Assembly (NCBI GenBank): GCA_004144175.1
Contig: SEFT01000010.1
Location: 62,001 to 126,000, forward strand
Length of the DNA: 64,000 bases
From: Sphingobacteriales bacterium
GTDB taxonomy: Bacteria > Bacteroidota > Bacteroidia > Chitinophagales > Chitinophagaceae
Direction: 5' to 3'
Shown here piece by piece: positions 11,101 to 17,100 of this stretch (position 1 is the stretch's first letter; each line of letters begins with the position of its first letter). Both the position numbers and the translations under genes were made by a program. The notes under the pieces were generated by a model. It saw nothing but the letters and a program-made list of their open reading frames with translations. It made no database searches and had not been told where the DNA came from.

Positions 11101-12013
11101 GCGCTTCTGCGCGGGCGGCAACGTAGGCCTTAATGTGTCTGCCGCACCGGGCACCTCTTATCAGTGGGTGAAGAACGGCGTTGACATAAATGGCGCTAAC
11201 TCGCCGGGCTATACCGCTACTACTGCCGGTACCTATACTGTAAAGGCCGTGAACATAGGTTGTGCTGCTGTCTCTGGTCCGTCTGTAGTATCGATAGGGG
11301 CACCTATCGTGAACCTGGGCCGCGACACAGTCTTCTGCCAACAGGCTGCCGTAATGCTGGATGCCGGCAACCCGGGCGCTACCTATCTATGGAGCACGGG
11401 CGAAACCACGCAGACCATCAGCGTTAATAAGAGCACCAGTGGCAGCTACGCTGTACGTGTAACGGCGGGCCCGGGCTGCGAAACAGAAGATACCATAACA
11501 CTGACTGTCGATCCATTGCCGGTAGTAATAGGCATCACCTTTGTGGGTAGCGGTAATACGTACCAGCTGAGCCCAGGCGGTGTGCAGAATGCCAACCGCT
11601 ATCTCTGGATATTTGGCGATGGCAGAACAGATACCACAAGGGTACTGACCTATAGCTATAACTACAAACCAGGCTCGGTAAAGCTGGTGGTGTTCAACGG
11701 TTGCGGATCGGACACGGCAGAGGCCAGCCTTACGCTTTCGGTAAATGACATTGCCGGTGGCCAGGCAGTGTATGCCAATGTATTCCCGAACCCTGCACAG
11801 TCGGTACTGAACGTGGCTATGGTAGGCGATGCAACGATAAAAGACCTTACCGTGCTGAATAGCCTGGGGCAGGTTGTATATCGCGCTACTGCCGAAAGTA
11901 TAGCTAAAGAGCAGCGTATAGACATAGGGCACTTGCCTAATGGCCACTATATACTGCGTGTGCATACCGACAACAATAACACGATAAATAAACAATTCGA
12001 CGTACTACGATAG
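8111..12013 (+). CDS. Giant T9SS-secreted beta-helix/Ig-like/PKD surface protein (third paralogue)
   Basis: The reading frame opens at 8051, but the ATG at 8111 is preferred because it places a standard signal peptide (MKRPFLLLLTFLLFSG, cleavage after LRAQ) at the N terminus; the 20 extra residues would precede it. About 1300 residues follow: an N-terminal sandwich domain (about 20-205, containing the YTIGTGTGTNTGTG run), an Ig-like module, a beta-helix (about 305-660), the SWSVNGRGIHM/DLGAYEFTP block and the FGQDTVAALEW segment. Ig-like modules, a PKD-like module (FGDGRTDTT) and a T9SS type A sorting domain (NVFPNPAQSV) complete it. Protein similarity to the 3945-7793 gene is high, particularly in the last ~400 residues, but codon choice is visibly richer in G and C at third positions. 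A terminator follows the stop. Surface adhesin or matrix role is inferred. Confidence 0.92.
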   Translation: MKRPFLLLLTFLLFSGTLRAQVDYTIGTGTGTNTGTGYPTPYGDFFEGTRTQFLFRASELTAAGMSAGMIIGIKWNVTATNGAAVHENWEMKIGTTTATALTAYQTGLTTVVSATNYTPATGVNTHPFSAPFFWNGTSNIVIDVCHGEPTNATGTWFTNNASVPFTVMPYNASITFRGDNGGNGCGNTTNNALSPTNRPNTIFTLVSNPCVSPPTAGTLTASSVSVCQNTPVTFRLTGHSLGLSQTYQLQTSTTATGTYTNLGTASNSWVQTITPTATLFYRMAVTCGTSTVVTAPVQVVVNGVLPSGVYTINPAFPTAGINFASFTAAVDALRCGITGPVTFNVAPASYNEQVDIPSIPGSSATNRIVFQSTSANVNDVNLFFNAATGAANNHVVKLTNASFFTFRGMTFSNSNVNLGRVLSIAGSAGSDSFLNCNFYGPVTGLTTDAASTIFANTVTGAGNVFYGNDINNGSQGVRIVGSTATLPANWIFENNTVTDALTHAVFLQNTSNLKFRNNELAINSIAGTQHCLYAENCDNAFEITRNKMFAQTAGNRFGMQFTGCDGTAANRGLIANNIVVVGDQGTIALYGIRTESGTYQRYYNNSVNVNSGANTGAAAFFTFNGTSNNNDVRNNIFQNVGVGPAIVVTDPTASTTNVVDYNNIYSQDSILAQRTATATLYKTLSAWRIGTGMDRNSISYDAGFTNFSNLVPDPNNPASWSVNGRGIHMANNADITGMARVTALADGVPDLGAYEFTPMAVPPVAVAVPAMPEAGITQYFLFGQDTVAALEWATTSILPNSIAVRQYTGTVAPGLTAVTGTSFMYFYTDIDVLTTTYNFNARIYYKDPWTGTVSSEANMRMIKKFNANPWIEYNNGASTPNTGRNFIAAPGLTSHGYFTGVDNGLVFSSHISPNGKVVFCPGGTVTLQASPNSSSYTYQWKYNGFPIPSAITPTYAASVAGLYEVDVIDGSKTAVSSPVEVYVVAPPSTVVTPSGSLRFCAGGNVGLNVSAAPGTSYQWVKNGVDINGANSPGYTATTAGTYTVKAVNIGCAAVSGPSVVSIGAPIVNLGRDTVFCQQAAVMLDAGNPGATYLWSTGETTQTISVNKSTSGSYAVRVTAGPGCETEDTITLTVDPLPVVIGITFVGSGNTYQLSPGGVQNANRYLWIFGDGRTDTTRVLTYSYNYKPGSVKLVVFNGCGSDTAEASLTLSVNDIAGGQAVYANVFPNPAQSVLNVAMVGDATIKDLTVLNSLGQVVYRATAESIAKEQRIDIGHLPNGHYILRVHTDNNNTINKQFDVLR

Positions 12014-12032
12014 TGGTGCTATACTGTATGGA

Positions 12033-12059
12033 AAGGCTGCCTTCGGGCAGCCTTTTTTG
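12033..12059 (+). terminator. Rho-independent terminator after the third giant gene
   Basis: Perfect 9-bp stem (12033-12041 with 12046-12054, AAGGCTGCC/GGCAGCCTT), stable TTCG tetraloop and a run of six T. It lies 19 nt after the stop at 12013. Confidence 0.93.
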
Positions 12060-12506
12060 TTTACCCACCGCGACAAGATGACATAGTGATTGACGGCAAA
12101 GGCTGATTGCAGGATTGAGAAACCGATGTGGGCAGAAAAAGCGTTTTCGATGCAGGGGTAATGGTTGTATAATGGCCGGATGATAGCTTCGTATGGTGTT
12201 GTAAAGCTGCTGTTGTGCTGTCGTTGTGCTGCTGTTGCGGTGGCGTTGCACTGCTGCTGTGCAGCCGTTGCGCTGCTGTTCAGCTGCCTTTCGCTTGCTG
12301 CAAATACTGCCATTTTGCCGTATGGGCCTTGGTATGTTTTGCGGGTGATGGTGTTGGGATGATAGTACATGGAGTACAGGTATAGGGCAGCTTATATTGA
12401 ACCTGTAAAGTTGCGGATGTTTCGGAAGATGAGGGGAAATCTACACCCTCTTATTCTCGATATGACGGCTTCGATGTATTCGTTTTTTATTATGGCTATT
12501 TAGCAG
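12060..12506. other. Non-coding stretch with a CTG/GTTGC low-complexity tract
   Basis: No convincing gene in about 450 nt. From about 12195 to 12300 the plus strand is a degenerate repeat of GCTGTTG/GCTGCTG/GTTGCG units, so all frames there are low-complexity (A/Q/L/C-rich). The rest (12300-12500) shows no promoter or RNA fold that I recognise until the -7-like box at 12533. Confidence 0.5.
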
Positions 12507-12540
12507 GTTGAAGCCGTGGCTATTTTATATGCTATTTTTG
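12507..12540 (+). promoter_or_regulatory. Candidate Bacteroidota promoter for the 12559 gene
   Basis: A -7 box TATTTTTG (12533-12540, matches TAnnTTTG) is preceded by GTTG at 12507-12510, 22 nt away, which can act as the -33 element. It lies downstream of the ATG at 12508, so translation from that upstream ATG is unlikely and the start at 12559 or 12571 is favoured. Confidence 0.55.
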
Positions 12541-12558
12541 TGGAGGAGCGGCTATAAT

Positions 12559-13488
12559 ATGTCTATGCCTATGAATAAGACGTTTACGATTTGCGTGATT
12601 GCAATGCTAGTTTTTGCTTCCTCTGTTTCTGCCCAGCCATGGCAATCGATTTTCGGAAAGGATTCTACCGTATGGACCAGAATGGTGTCGGGCCCGTCAA
12701 CACTAGATCCGATTTATACTGCAAGGTTTTATGTTGAAAAAGACACTATTTTACGTGCCTCGCGTTATAAGAAGGTCTCCAATTCGCTACCACCTCATAT
12801 GCTTAACCGCTACCTGCTAAGGGAGGTGCTGGATAGCGGAAAGGTTTATTGTGTAGAGCTAAAGACAATACCGCAAGACCCTACGGCCCCTTGTCGCCAT
12901 GGCGAGTTTCTTTACATGGATTACAATCTGAAAAAAGGCGATACTTTTTTTCATTATCCGCCGCCTTATGAGCAGGAGGGCGTCGTAGATACCACCTTTA
13001 TAGAGAACGGCAGAAAACATATTGTATTCGCACAGAAATTTCCCGATAGCTTGAATGAGCGTTACACAATGATCGAAGGCATTGGTTTCAATTTTAATAT
13101 CGGTAACAATTTTCCTTGTGTATATGATAGAGCGCCAAGTGCATCCTTTCTGTTCTGCAACTGGAAAGATAATGTACAGCAGTATGCAACGCCGAGATTT
13201 AATAACAATTGCTATCCGTATCCCATTTACGTCACGGGCATAAAAGAACCTGCTAAAAGTTTATATGCTATTTACCCGAACCCTACTTCAACTGCAATTA
13301 ATATTGTATTCGACAATGCATTAATTGCAAACACGCAATATCATATTTACGATGCATTGGGGCGATTGATCCAACAAAGTGACATCCAAGCAGGAGCACA
13401 AAAAGTAAATATTGACATAGCCAATCATCCTTCGGGCATTTACTGCCTGGTAATAGACAACCAAAAATTTCTGTTTACGAAACAGTAA
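12559..13488 (+). CDS. Secreted hypothetical protein with T9SS type A sorting domain
   Basis: The frame is open from 12508, but the promoter-like box at 12533-12540 and an AGGAG 10 nt before the ATG at 12559 favour that start; 12571 (MNKTFTICVIAML) is the other option. A signal peptide ends at SVSAQ. The ~200-residue middle part has no domain I recognise; it contains several Cys, including one in the LFCNW segment, and Pro-rich stretches. The last ~75 residues are a T9SS sorting domain (YAIYPNPTSTAINI ... HPSGIYCLVI). Expected to be exported by the GldKLMN machinery encoded at 39397-43980. It is monocistronic by position: a low-complexity spacer lies upstream and 77 nt separate it from the next gene. 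Confidence 0.85.
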   Translation: MSMPMNKTFTICVIAMLVFASSVSAQPWQSIFGKDSTVWTRMVSGPSTLDPIYTARFYVEKDTILRASRYKKVSNSLPPHMLNRYLLREVLDSGKVYCVELKTIPQDPTAPCRHGEFLYMDYNLKKGDTFFHYPPPYEQEGVVDTTFIENGRKHIVFAQKFPDSLNERYTMIEGIGFNFNIGNNFPCVYDRAPSASFLFCNWKDNVQQYATPRFNNNCYPYPIYVTGIKEPAKSLYAIYPNPTSTAINIVFDNALIANTQYHIYDALGRLIQQSDIQAGAQKVNIDIANHPSGIYCLVIDNQKFLFTKQ

Positions 13489-13565
13489 GATGTACTGCGG
13501 AACATCGCAACAATGGGGTAGATTGCAGCCGGGATTAGCCGGGTTACGGCTTTATACGAAATGAT

Positions 13566-13805
13566 ATGGAAGGGTTTGAACTACAGATTGAATACAAAGG
13601 AGAGGTACTTACATTACCAGCGAGACTGATTGTGCAGGGATACACCCATAAGATAGCAGTAGAGGTATTTGGGACAGAGGTATTGTTTGAGCCCGATGAA
13701 GAGCGGAACTATAGAGCTATAATAAGTGAAGAGCATGCGCAAAAGTTGCCAGACCTGCAGTTGCTAAAGATGATTGCTGAGGAAATAGAACGGCAGGCAA
13801 AATAA
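13566..13805 (+). CDS. Small conserved hypothetical protein, 79 aa
   Basis: A compact acidic protein (MEGFELQIEYKGEVLTL...) with alternating hydrophobic residues suggesting a small beta-sheet, then a C-terminal helix (LQLLKMIAEEIERQ). It has no signal peptide, membrane segment or Cys. Short proteins of this look are common and uncharacterised in Bacteroidota, but I cannot name a family or function. It lies 77 nt after the secreted protein and 60 nt before the left arm of the RAYT element; a stem-loop at 13821-13844 follows its stop. Confidence 0.7.
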   Translation: MEGFELQIEYKGEVLTLPARLIVQGYTHKIAVEVFGTEVLFEPDEERNYRAIISEEHAQKLPDLQLLKMIAEEIERQAK

Positions 13806-13820
13806 AAGGCCTCCTCTATT

Positions 13821-13844
13821 ACGGGTGAGCTATACTCATCCCGT
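13821..13844 (+). terminator. Stem-loop after the 79-aa gene (weak terminator candidate)
   Basis: ACGGG-TGAG pairs with CTCA-T-CCCGT around a CTATA loop, with one bulged base. There is no T-run, so it may be a processing or mRNA-end hairpin rather than an intrinsic terminator. Confidence 0.35.
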
Positions 13845-13865
13845 GTGATTCCGAATGTTCCTTAT

Positions 13866-13931
13866 CTGGTTTAAGTCTTCTACAAGGAGACTTAAATCAA
13901 AAGGATAAAGAGCAGGTCTCCTGACCGGCAA
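13866..13931 (+). repeat. Left inverted arm (REP-like) of the RAYT element
   Basis: 66 nt that match the reverse complement of 14526-14591 at 53 of 66 positions with no gap. It contains a perfect 9-bp hairpin (TTTAAGTCT 13870-13878 with AGACTTAAA 13888-13896) and a second small palindrome at its inner end (GGTC/GACC around TCCT, in GCAGGTCTCCTGACCGGC). Two hairpins per arm, in inverted orientation on either side of a Y1 transposase gene, is the arrangement expected of REP/REPIN sequences served by a RAYT. Confidence 0.8.
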
Positions 13932-13971
13932 AACATTTTCTGTAGTTGAAGAGAATAGCTATTTTGGATTC

Positions 13972-14520
13972 ATGGCAACGCGCTACAGGTTTGCAGAAAA
14001 TCATATCCCTCATTTTGTAACGTTTTCAACTGTGCAATGGATAGATGCACTGAGCCGTCCATTATACAAAGACATCATAGTAGATGCTTTGAAGTACAGC
14101 ATATCCAACAAAGGATTAAAACTGCATGCATGGGTTATAATGAATAACCACGTTCATTTGATAATAAGTTCTGACACTACAGACCTGGCCGATATTATGC
14201 GTGATATAAAGAAGTTTACTTCTGTTCAGCTAATAAAGACAATCAAAGAAAATAGCAGTGAAAGCCGCAAAAGCTGGATGCTATGGCTTTTTGAGCAGGC
14301 TGGCAAGCAGAACGCCAATAACACAAACTACCAGTTTTGGCAACAAGACAATCATCCGGTAGCATTAAATGACGAGCGTATCTACCGGCAAAAACTTGAC
14401 TATTTACATGATAACCCGGTAAGGGCAGGGATCGTTTTCGAACCACAACAATATGTTTATAGTAGTGCGGGAGATTATTACACCAATCAACAAGGCTTAA
14501 TCTCTCTTGAGCTGTTGTAG
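13972..14520 (+). CDS. REP-associated tyrosine transposase (RAYT, Y1/HUH family)
   Basis: 182 residues, the usual size for this family. The HUH metal-binding motif is in MNNHVHLII (about residues 58-65) and the C-terminal KLDYLHDNPVRAGIV block carries the family's conserved Tyr and NPVRAG signature. Such proteins are single-strand DNA nucleases/transposases that act on REP hairpins. The ATG at 13972 is 40 nt inside the left inverted arm and the stop is 5 nt before the right arm, so gene plus arms form a compact ~726-bp unit. The ORF is intact and all visible motif residues are present, so it may be active. No second copy of the arms was seen elsewhere in the window. Confidence 0.9.
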   Translation: MATRYRFAENHIPHFVTFSTVQWIDALSRPLYKDIIVDALKYSISNKGLKLHAWVIMNNHVHLIISSDTTDLADIMRDIKKFTSVQLIKTIKENSSESRKSWMLWLFEQAGKQNANNTNYQFWQQDNHPVALNDERIYRQKLDYLHDNPVRAGIVFEPQQYVYSSAGDYYTNQQGLISLELL

Positions 14521-14525
14521 CGATC

Positions 14526-14591
14526 TTGCCGGTCGGGAGACCTGCGTTTTATTTGTTAGATTTAAGTCCGCCTTCGGAAGACTTAAACCAG
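14526..14591 (-). repeat. Right inverted arm (REP-like) of the RAYT element
   Basis: Mirror of 13866-13931 with 80% identity and equal length. Its hairpin has TTTAAGTC paired with GACTTAAA and an extended TCCG/CGGA inner pairing around CCTT. The inner GGTCGGGAGACC palindrome begins 6 nt after the transposase stop. Differences from the left arm cluster in the loops and the A/T-rich spacer, while both stems are kept. Confidence 0.8.
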
Positions 14592-14724
14592 TTAAGGGAA
14601 TATTATCTATTTATAAAAATCTCCTACAGGTTCAACCCACACAGTTTCGATACAGGCATTATTGTCATCATCAAAATAATATAGTCGTAGCTTTTTCATT
14701 TTGCTATTACAATATAGTCAACAA

Positions 14725-14747
14725 GTCCTTAGTTGCAAACTAAGGAC
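14725..14747 (-). terminator. Perfect hairpin at the 3' side of the retron operon
   Basis: 10-bp perfect stem (14725-14734 with 14738-14747) with a 3-nt loop, 35 nt past the RT stop codon on the minus strand. The following minus-strand bases are only moderately T-rich, so intrinsic termination is plausible but not certain. Confidence 0.5.
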
Positions 14748-14781
14748 AGCAGCTTGATAAAATACTACGGAGAGCTAGGGA

Positions 14782-15822
14782 TTAGTCGTTCATGTAACTA
14801 AAAATTACTTGTTTATAACGCAATGCTTCTTCGTCTTTAGGGTTTACCATTAATATATGATTGGTTAATCCTAATAAGTGCTGAAGATAGTTTCGCTTAT
14901 TGATATTCCTTTTCGCAAGATGATTCTCTAAACCAAATTTTTGAATATAGTATAACTGTTGACGTAAGTCCTTTCTCCGTTCTCTACTGACTTGTAGCTT
15001 TTTAGTATTAACAACGATTCCCGTAACAAGCTGTTGTTCGTGCTTTCCCATTGCGCGGGTCTTCTTGTCATTAATTTCAAATCCGTATCGAGTAGCCACT
15101 TCTTTGGCTTTATTTATTAATACACCCACAGTAAACGTTCCTGAAAATGTAATATCATCGGCATACCGTGTATACCTCACATTGTAAAGTTTAGCAAGCT
15201 CAGACAAATCATTGTCCAGCTCTATCGTTATCAGGTTAGAAAGGTATGGACTCGTTGGTGAACCTTGAGGTAAACTGCCATTAAGGCAACATAGTGAAGC
15301 TAACATTCCAGATAAGTTTTCTTCGTAACCTAAGTCTGCAAAGAAAAATTCCACATCTTCTACACGAATCGATCCGAAGTAGTCCTTTACATCCAAAGAC
15401 AACACAACATCTTGGTCTCTATGAAACTTGGCATTAGTTTTAATTGAGTTCTTCTTTTTGTACGCTTTACTATACTTGCTACAATCTAGTTTATACAGGA
15501 TATTCGTTAAAATCCACGTTTGAATTTCCTTTAAACTTGGTAGCGGCTCATCAATTTTTCTAAGTTTTCCATTTCGTTTACGAATGTCGAAACTTCGGTA
15601 AAAGTTAAATGTAGTTTCAGCAGCTCGAGCCAAATAAGTTTCTTTATAACCAACTAATAGCGAGAAGTGCTTAATGTTATAGATTATCGGCAGATCTTTC
15701 AAATACAAAATCTCGGCGTAATCCAAAAACTCTTTAATATCGTAGTCGTTGTAATCTTTCCTCCGCGCTTCTTTGCTAAACGACAACTTATATTCAGATA
15801 AAGAAGGTTTCGTTGTAAACAT
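14782..15822 (-). CDS. Retron-type reverse transcriptase
   Basis: About 346 residues from the ATG at 15822; the TTG at 15834 would add four residues. RT motifs appear in order: RKRNGKLRKIDEPL (RT1), the retron region-X motif NAxxH (NAKFH), LDVKDYFGSI (RT3), LPQGSPTSPYLSN (RT4), the catalytic YADD box (RYTRYADDITFSG), and the retron region-Y motif VTG (QLVTGIVVN). NAxxH and VTG together are diagnostic of retron RTs, as opposed to group II intron or DGR enzymes. Known retron RTs use the adjacent msr RNA as primer and template to make RNA-linked msDNA and act in phage defence with an effector. Here the structured leader (15900-16045) and two small genes lie directly upstream on the same strand. 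The block is visibly AT-richer than its neighbours, which suggests transfer. Confidence 0.95.
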   Translation of the reverse strand: MFTTKPSLSEYKLSFSKEARRKDYNDYDIKEFLDYAEILYLKDLPIIYNIKHFSLLVGYKETYLARAAETTFNFYRSFDIRKRNGKLRKIDEPLPSLKEIQTWILTNILYKLDCSKYSKAYKKKNSIKTNAKFHRDQDVVLSLDVKDYFGSIRVEDVEFFFADLGYEENLSGMLASLCCLNGSLPQGSPTSPYLSNLITIELDNDLSELAKLYNVRYTRYADDITFSGTFTVGVLINKAKEVATRYGFEINDKKTRAMGKHEQQLVTGIVVNTKKLQVSRERRKDLRQQLYYIQKFGLENHLAKRNINKRNYLQHLLGLTNHILMVNPKDEEALRYKQVIFSYMND

Positions 15823-15899
15823 TTTATTACGCAATAATGATGATCAAAAAAAGATAAGTAAAAAAAGTGTAGAGAGGATAAAAAAGCCTTCATTGTCTA

Positions 15900-16045
15900 A
15901 ATGAAAAAAAAGAACTTATATATAGCTTTCAATAAATACTCAAGAGAGCTCCTGCGAACGCAGATATTTATTAAAGTAGCTTGAAAGCTGGTTCTTCTCC
16001 GATAGGTGAATCACCTATCTGTAACTGCTAAGCAGCTACCGAGTC
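15900..16045 (-). ncRNA. Predicted retron msr-msd non-coding RNA
   Basis: The 250-nt gap between the 120-aa gene and the RT has the expected order of structures on the minus strand. There are two short stable hairpins first (16021-16039, 8-bp stem with one G-U pair, TTA loop; 16001-16019, perfect 8-bp stem), matching an msr. A long interrupted hairpin matching an msd follows: GTTCTT 15991-15996 pairs with 15910-15915, 15983-15989 with 15924-15930, 15965-15972 with 15931-15938, and an apical CTGCG/CGCAG pair lies at 15952-15963. TAGC trinucleotide contexts near 16035-16038 could hold the branching G. I could not find convincing a1/a2 end repeats, so the exact ends are uncertain. Confidence 0.65.
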
Positions 16046-16072
16046 TAATAAAATGTACAACTATTTCAAAGA

Positions 16073-16435
16073 TCAATATCTCTCAGGAATGTAAATATCA
16101 TATATTCCTATCTTTTCAATTCTACTTTTTTCTTCTGATTTTATCCATTCTTTTTTTGTTAGATGCTTATTTATTGAGACTGTATTTTGATACCTAAAGC
16201 TCTGTAGTGATCTACGATAGTTGTTTGGATAAATTTGATCAAGTTTAGTCAGTAAATTGTCTACAATATATTGGTAGTCTTCCGAGTCATTATCAATAGG
16301 CACTTTGAACAATTGACGGTCGAATAAGGTTACGTCATCTGGCGGAAGGTAATAAACAAAATTCTCAGTCTCACCAGCTTGGTACCACCCTCTTTGTTCG
16401 AGAAAATAAACTATTCTGTGGGATAAAACGTACAT
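16073..16435 (-). CDS. Small retron-associated protein of unknown function, 120 aa
   Basis: Starts 3 nt after the stop of the DUF4365-like gene, so the two are certainly co-transcribed, and ends just before the msr-msd region. The N-terminal half reads FLEQRGWYQAGETENFVYYL, then an acidic segment leading to DYQYIVDNLL; the C-terminal third is basic (KKEWIKSEEKSRIEK). The pattern GW-x-(aromatic)-PP...I...DY..yv.nLL..L resembles short uncharacterised proteins seen beside prokaryotic defence and nuclease genes, but I cannot assign a named family. There is no signal peptide or membrane segment, so it is cytosolic. By position it could be an effector subunit, an inhibitor of the neighbouring nuclease-like protein, or an adaptor to the RT. 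Function is unknown. Confidence 0.75.
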   Translation of the reverse strand: MYVLSHRIVYFLEQRGWYQAGETENFVYYLPPDDVTLFDRQLFKVPIDNDSEDYQYIVDNLLTKLDQIYPNNYRRSLQSFRYQNTVSINKHLTKKEWIKSEEKSRIEKIGIYDIYIPERY

Positions 16436-16438
16436 GAA

Positions 16439-16975
16439 TTAAACCGGAACATATTTTTTGAACAAATATTCAAGCGTACTAATGCTGAATTTGTTGATAG
16501 CAGGGATTTTAATTTTTACAGTACTGTCCTTACCATTAGGGGAAAATTCATCATTGACTTCCGGAATATACCAATAAGCGTTTTTCTTCAGTCGTATACA
16601 ATTACTCAATACAACTACTCGATCCTCTATTTTATTTGGTAAAATGAATAATATCAAAAAACAAGGTATATTTTTTCTCTTCTGTCTGCTATAAACTAGC
16701 TTGTTGTAATTCGAAACTCTTAGAGGATATTCGATATAGCCCGTCTTACTCTTTATTCCTTTCTCGGTAGTCGATTTAAGCTGAACATCTATTTGAACCT
16801 CATCATCGTAAAGTGAGTTTATCTCATTTATTTTTATAGAACGGCTATAAGAGATTCTGTAGTCAACTCCACCATCGTCGGGACTCAACTTTGATAGCTT
16901 ATAGCCTTCTTTGTAAGTGCTCATCAATTGAAGAAAACACTCAGAAAGAATTTCTTTGATATTATTGTCTATCAT
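16439..16975 (-). CDS. DUF4365-like (PD-(D/E)xK-fold) protein, candidate retron effector
   Basis: 178 residues, first gene of the retron operon. The layout matches DUF4365: an N-terminal helix with Glu (E12), then DDGGVDYRIS (D38), then a strand VQIDVQLKSTT (Q65, K67). This E...D...QxK arrangement is the active-site pattern of Mrr-like restriction-endonuclease folds. The later YPLRVSNYNKLV, CFLILFILP and YWYIPE blocks also fit the family. It is therefore probably a DNase-like effector, with the RT and msDNA acting as sensor/antitoxin as in characterised retrons; that role is inference. I recall DUF4365 being listed among retron-linked domains but cannot confirm the retron type. The gene overlaps nothing upstream; an AT-rich leader with a perfect palindrome precedes it. 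Confidence 0.75.
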   Translation of the reverse strand: MIDNNIKEILSECFLQLMSTYKEGYKLSKLSPDDGGVDYRISYSRSIKINEINSLYDDEVQIDVQLKSTTEKGIKSKTGYIEYPLRVSNYNKLVYSRQKRKNIPCFLILFILPNKIEDRVVVLSNCIRLKKNAYWYIPEVNDEFSPNGKDSTVKIKIPAINKFSISTLEYLFKKYVPV

Positions 16976-17019
16976 TAATAGTCAACACATTGTATGCAAT
17001 ATTATAGAATTTTGAACAA

Positions 17020-17037
17020 ATTTTCCCCGGGGAAAAT
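17020..17037. repeat. Perfect 18-bp palindrome upstream of the retron operon
   Basis: ATTTTCCCCGGGGAAAAT, centred about 53 nt before the start codon of the DUF4365-like gene. Its symmetry and position upstream of the operon fit an operator or the site of a dimeric regulator; it has no T-run and so does not look like a terminator. Confidence 0.55.
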
Positions 17038-17100
17038 ACCCTCTTTGGTGCAAGTCTTTCCGACATGTATCTAAATAAGTGTCCGCTTATATTCTATTTA

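Noticed and set aside
8864-11341. 825-codon open frame on the minus strand opposite the third giant gene
   Set aside because: It is rich in Tyr, Arg and Cys and has no family signature. It mirrors a gene with low stop density in GC-richer codons, so it is an antisense shadow.
12005-12370. Gln/Ala-rich minus-strand frames through the CTG tract
   Set aside because: They run across the terminator of the giant gene and owe their composition to the repeat; no signal peptide or domain.
14782-15822. Group II intron or diversity-generating-retroelement RT
   Set aside because: No maturase domain, no VR/TR repeat pair nearby; NAxxH and VTG motifs point to a retron RT.
15841-16072. TGATC/GATCA at the two ends of the retron leader as a1/a2 repeats
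   Set aside because: Only 5 bp of complementarity; too short to be convincing.
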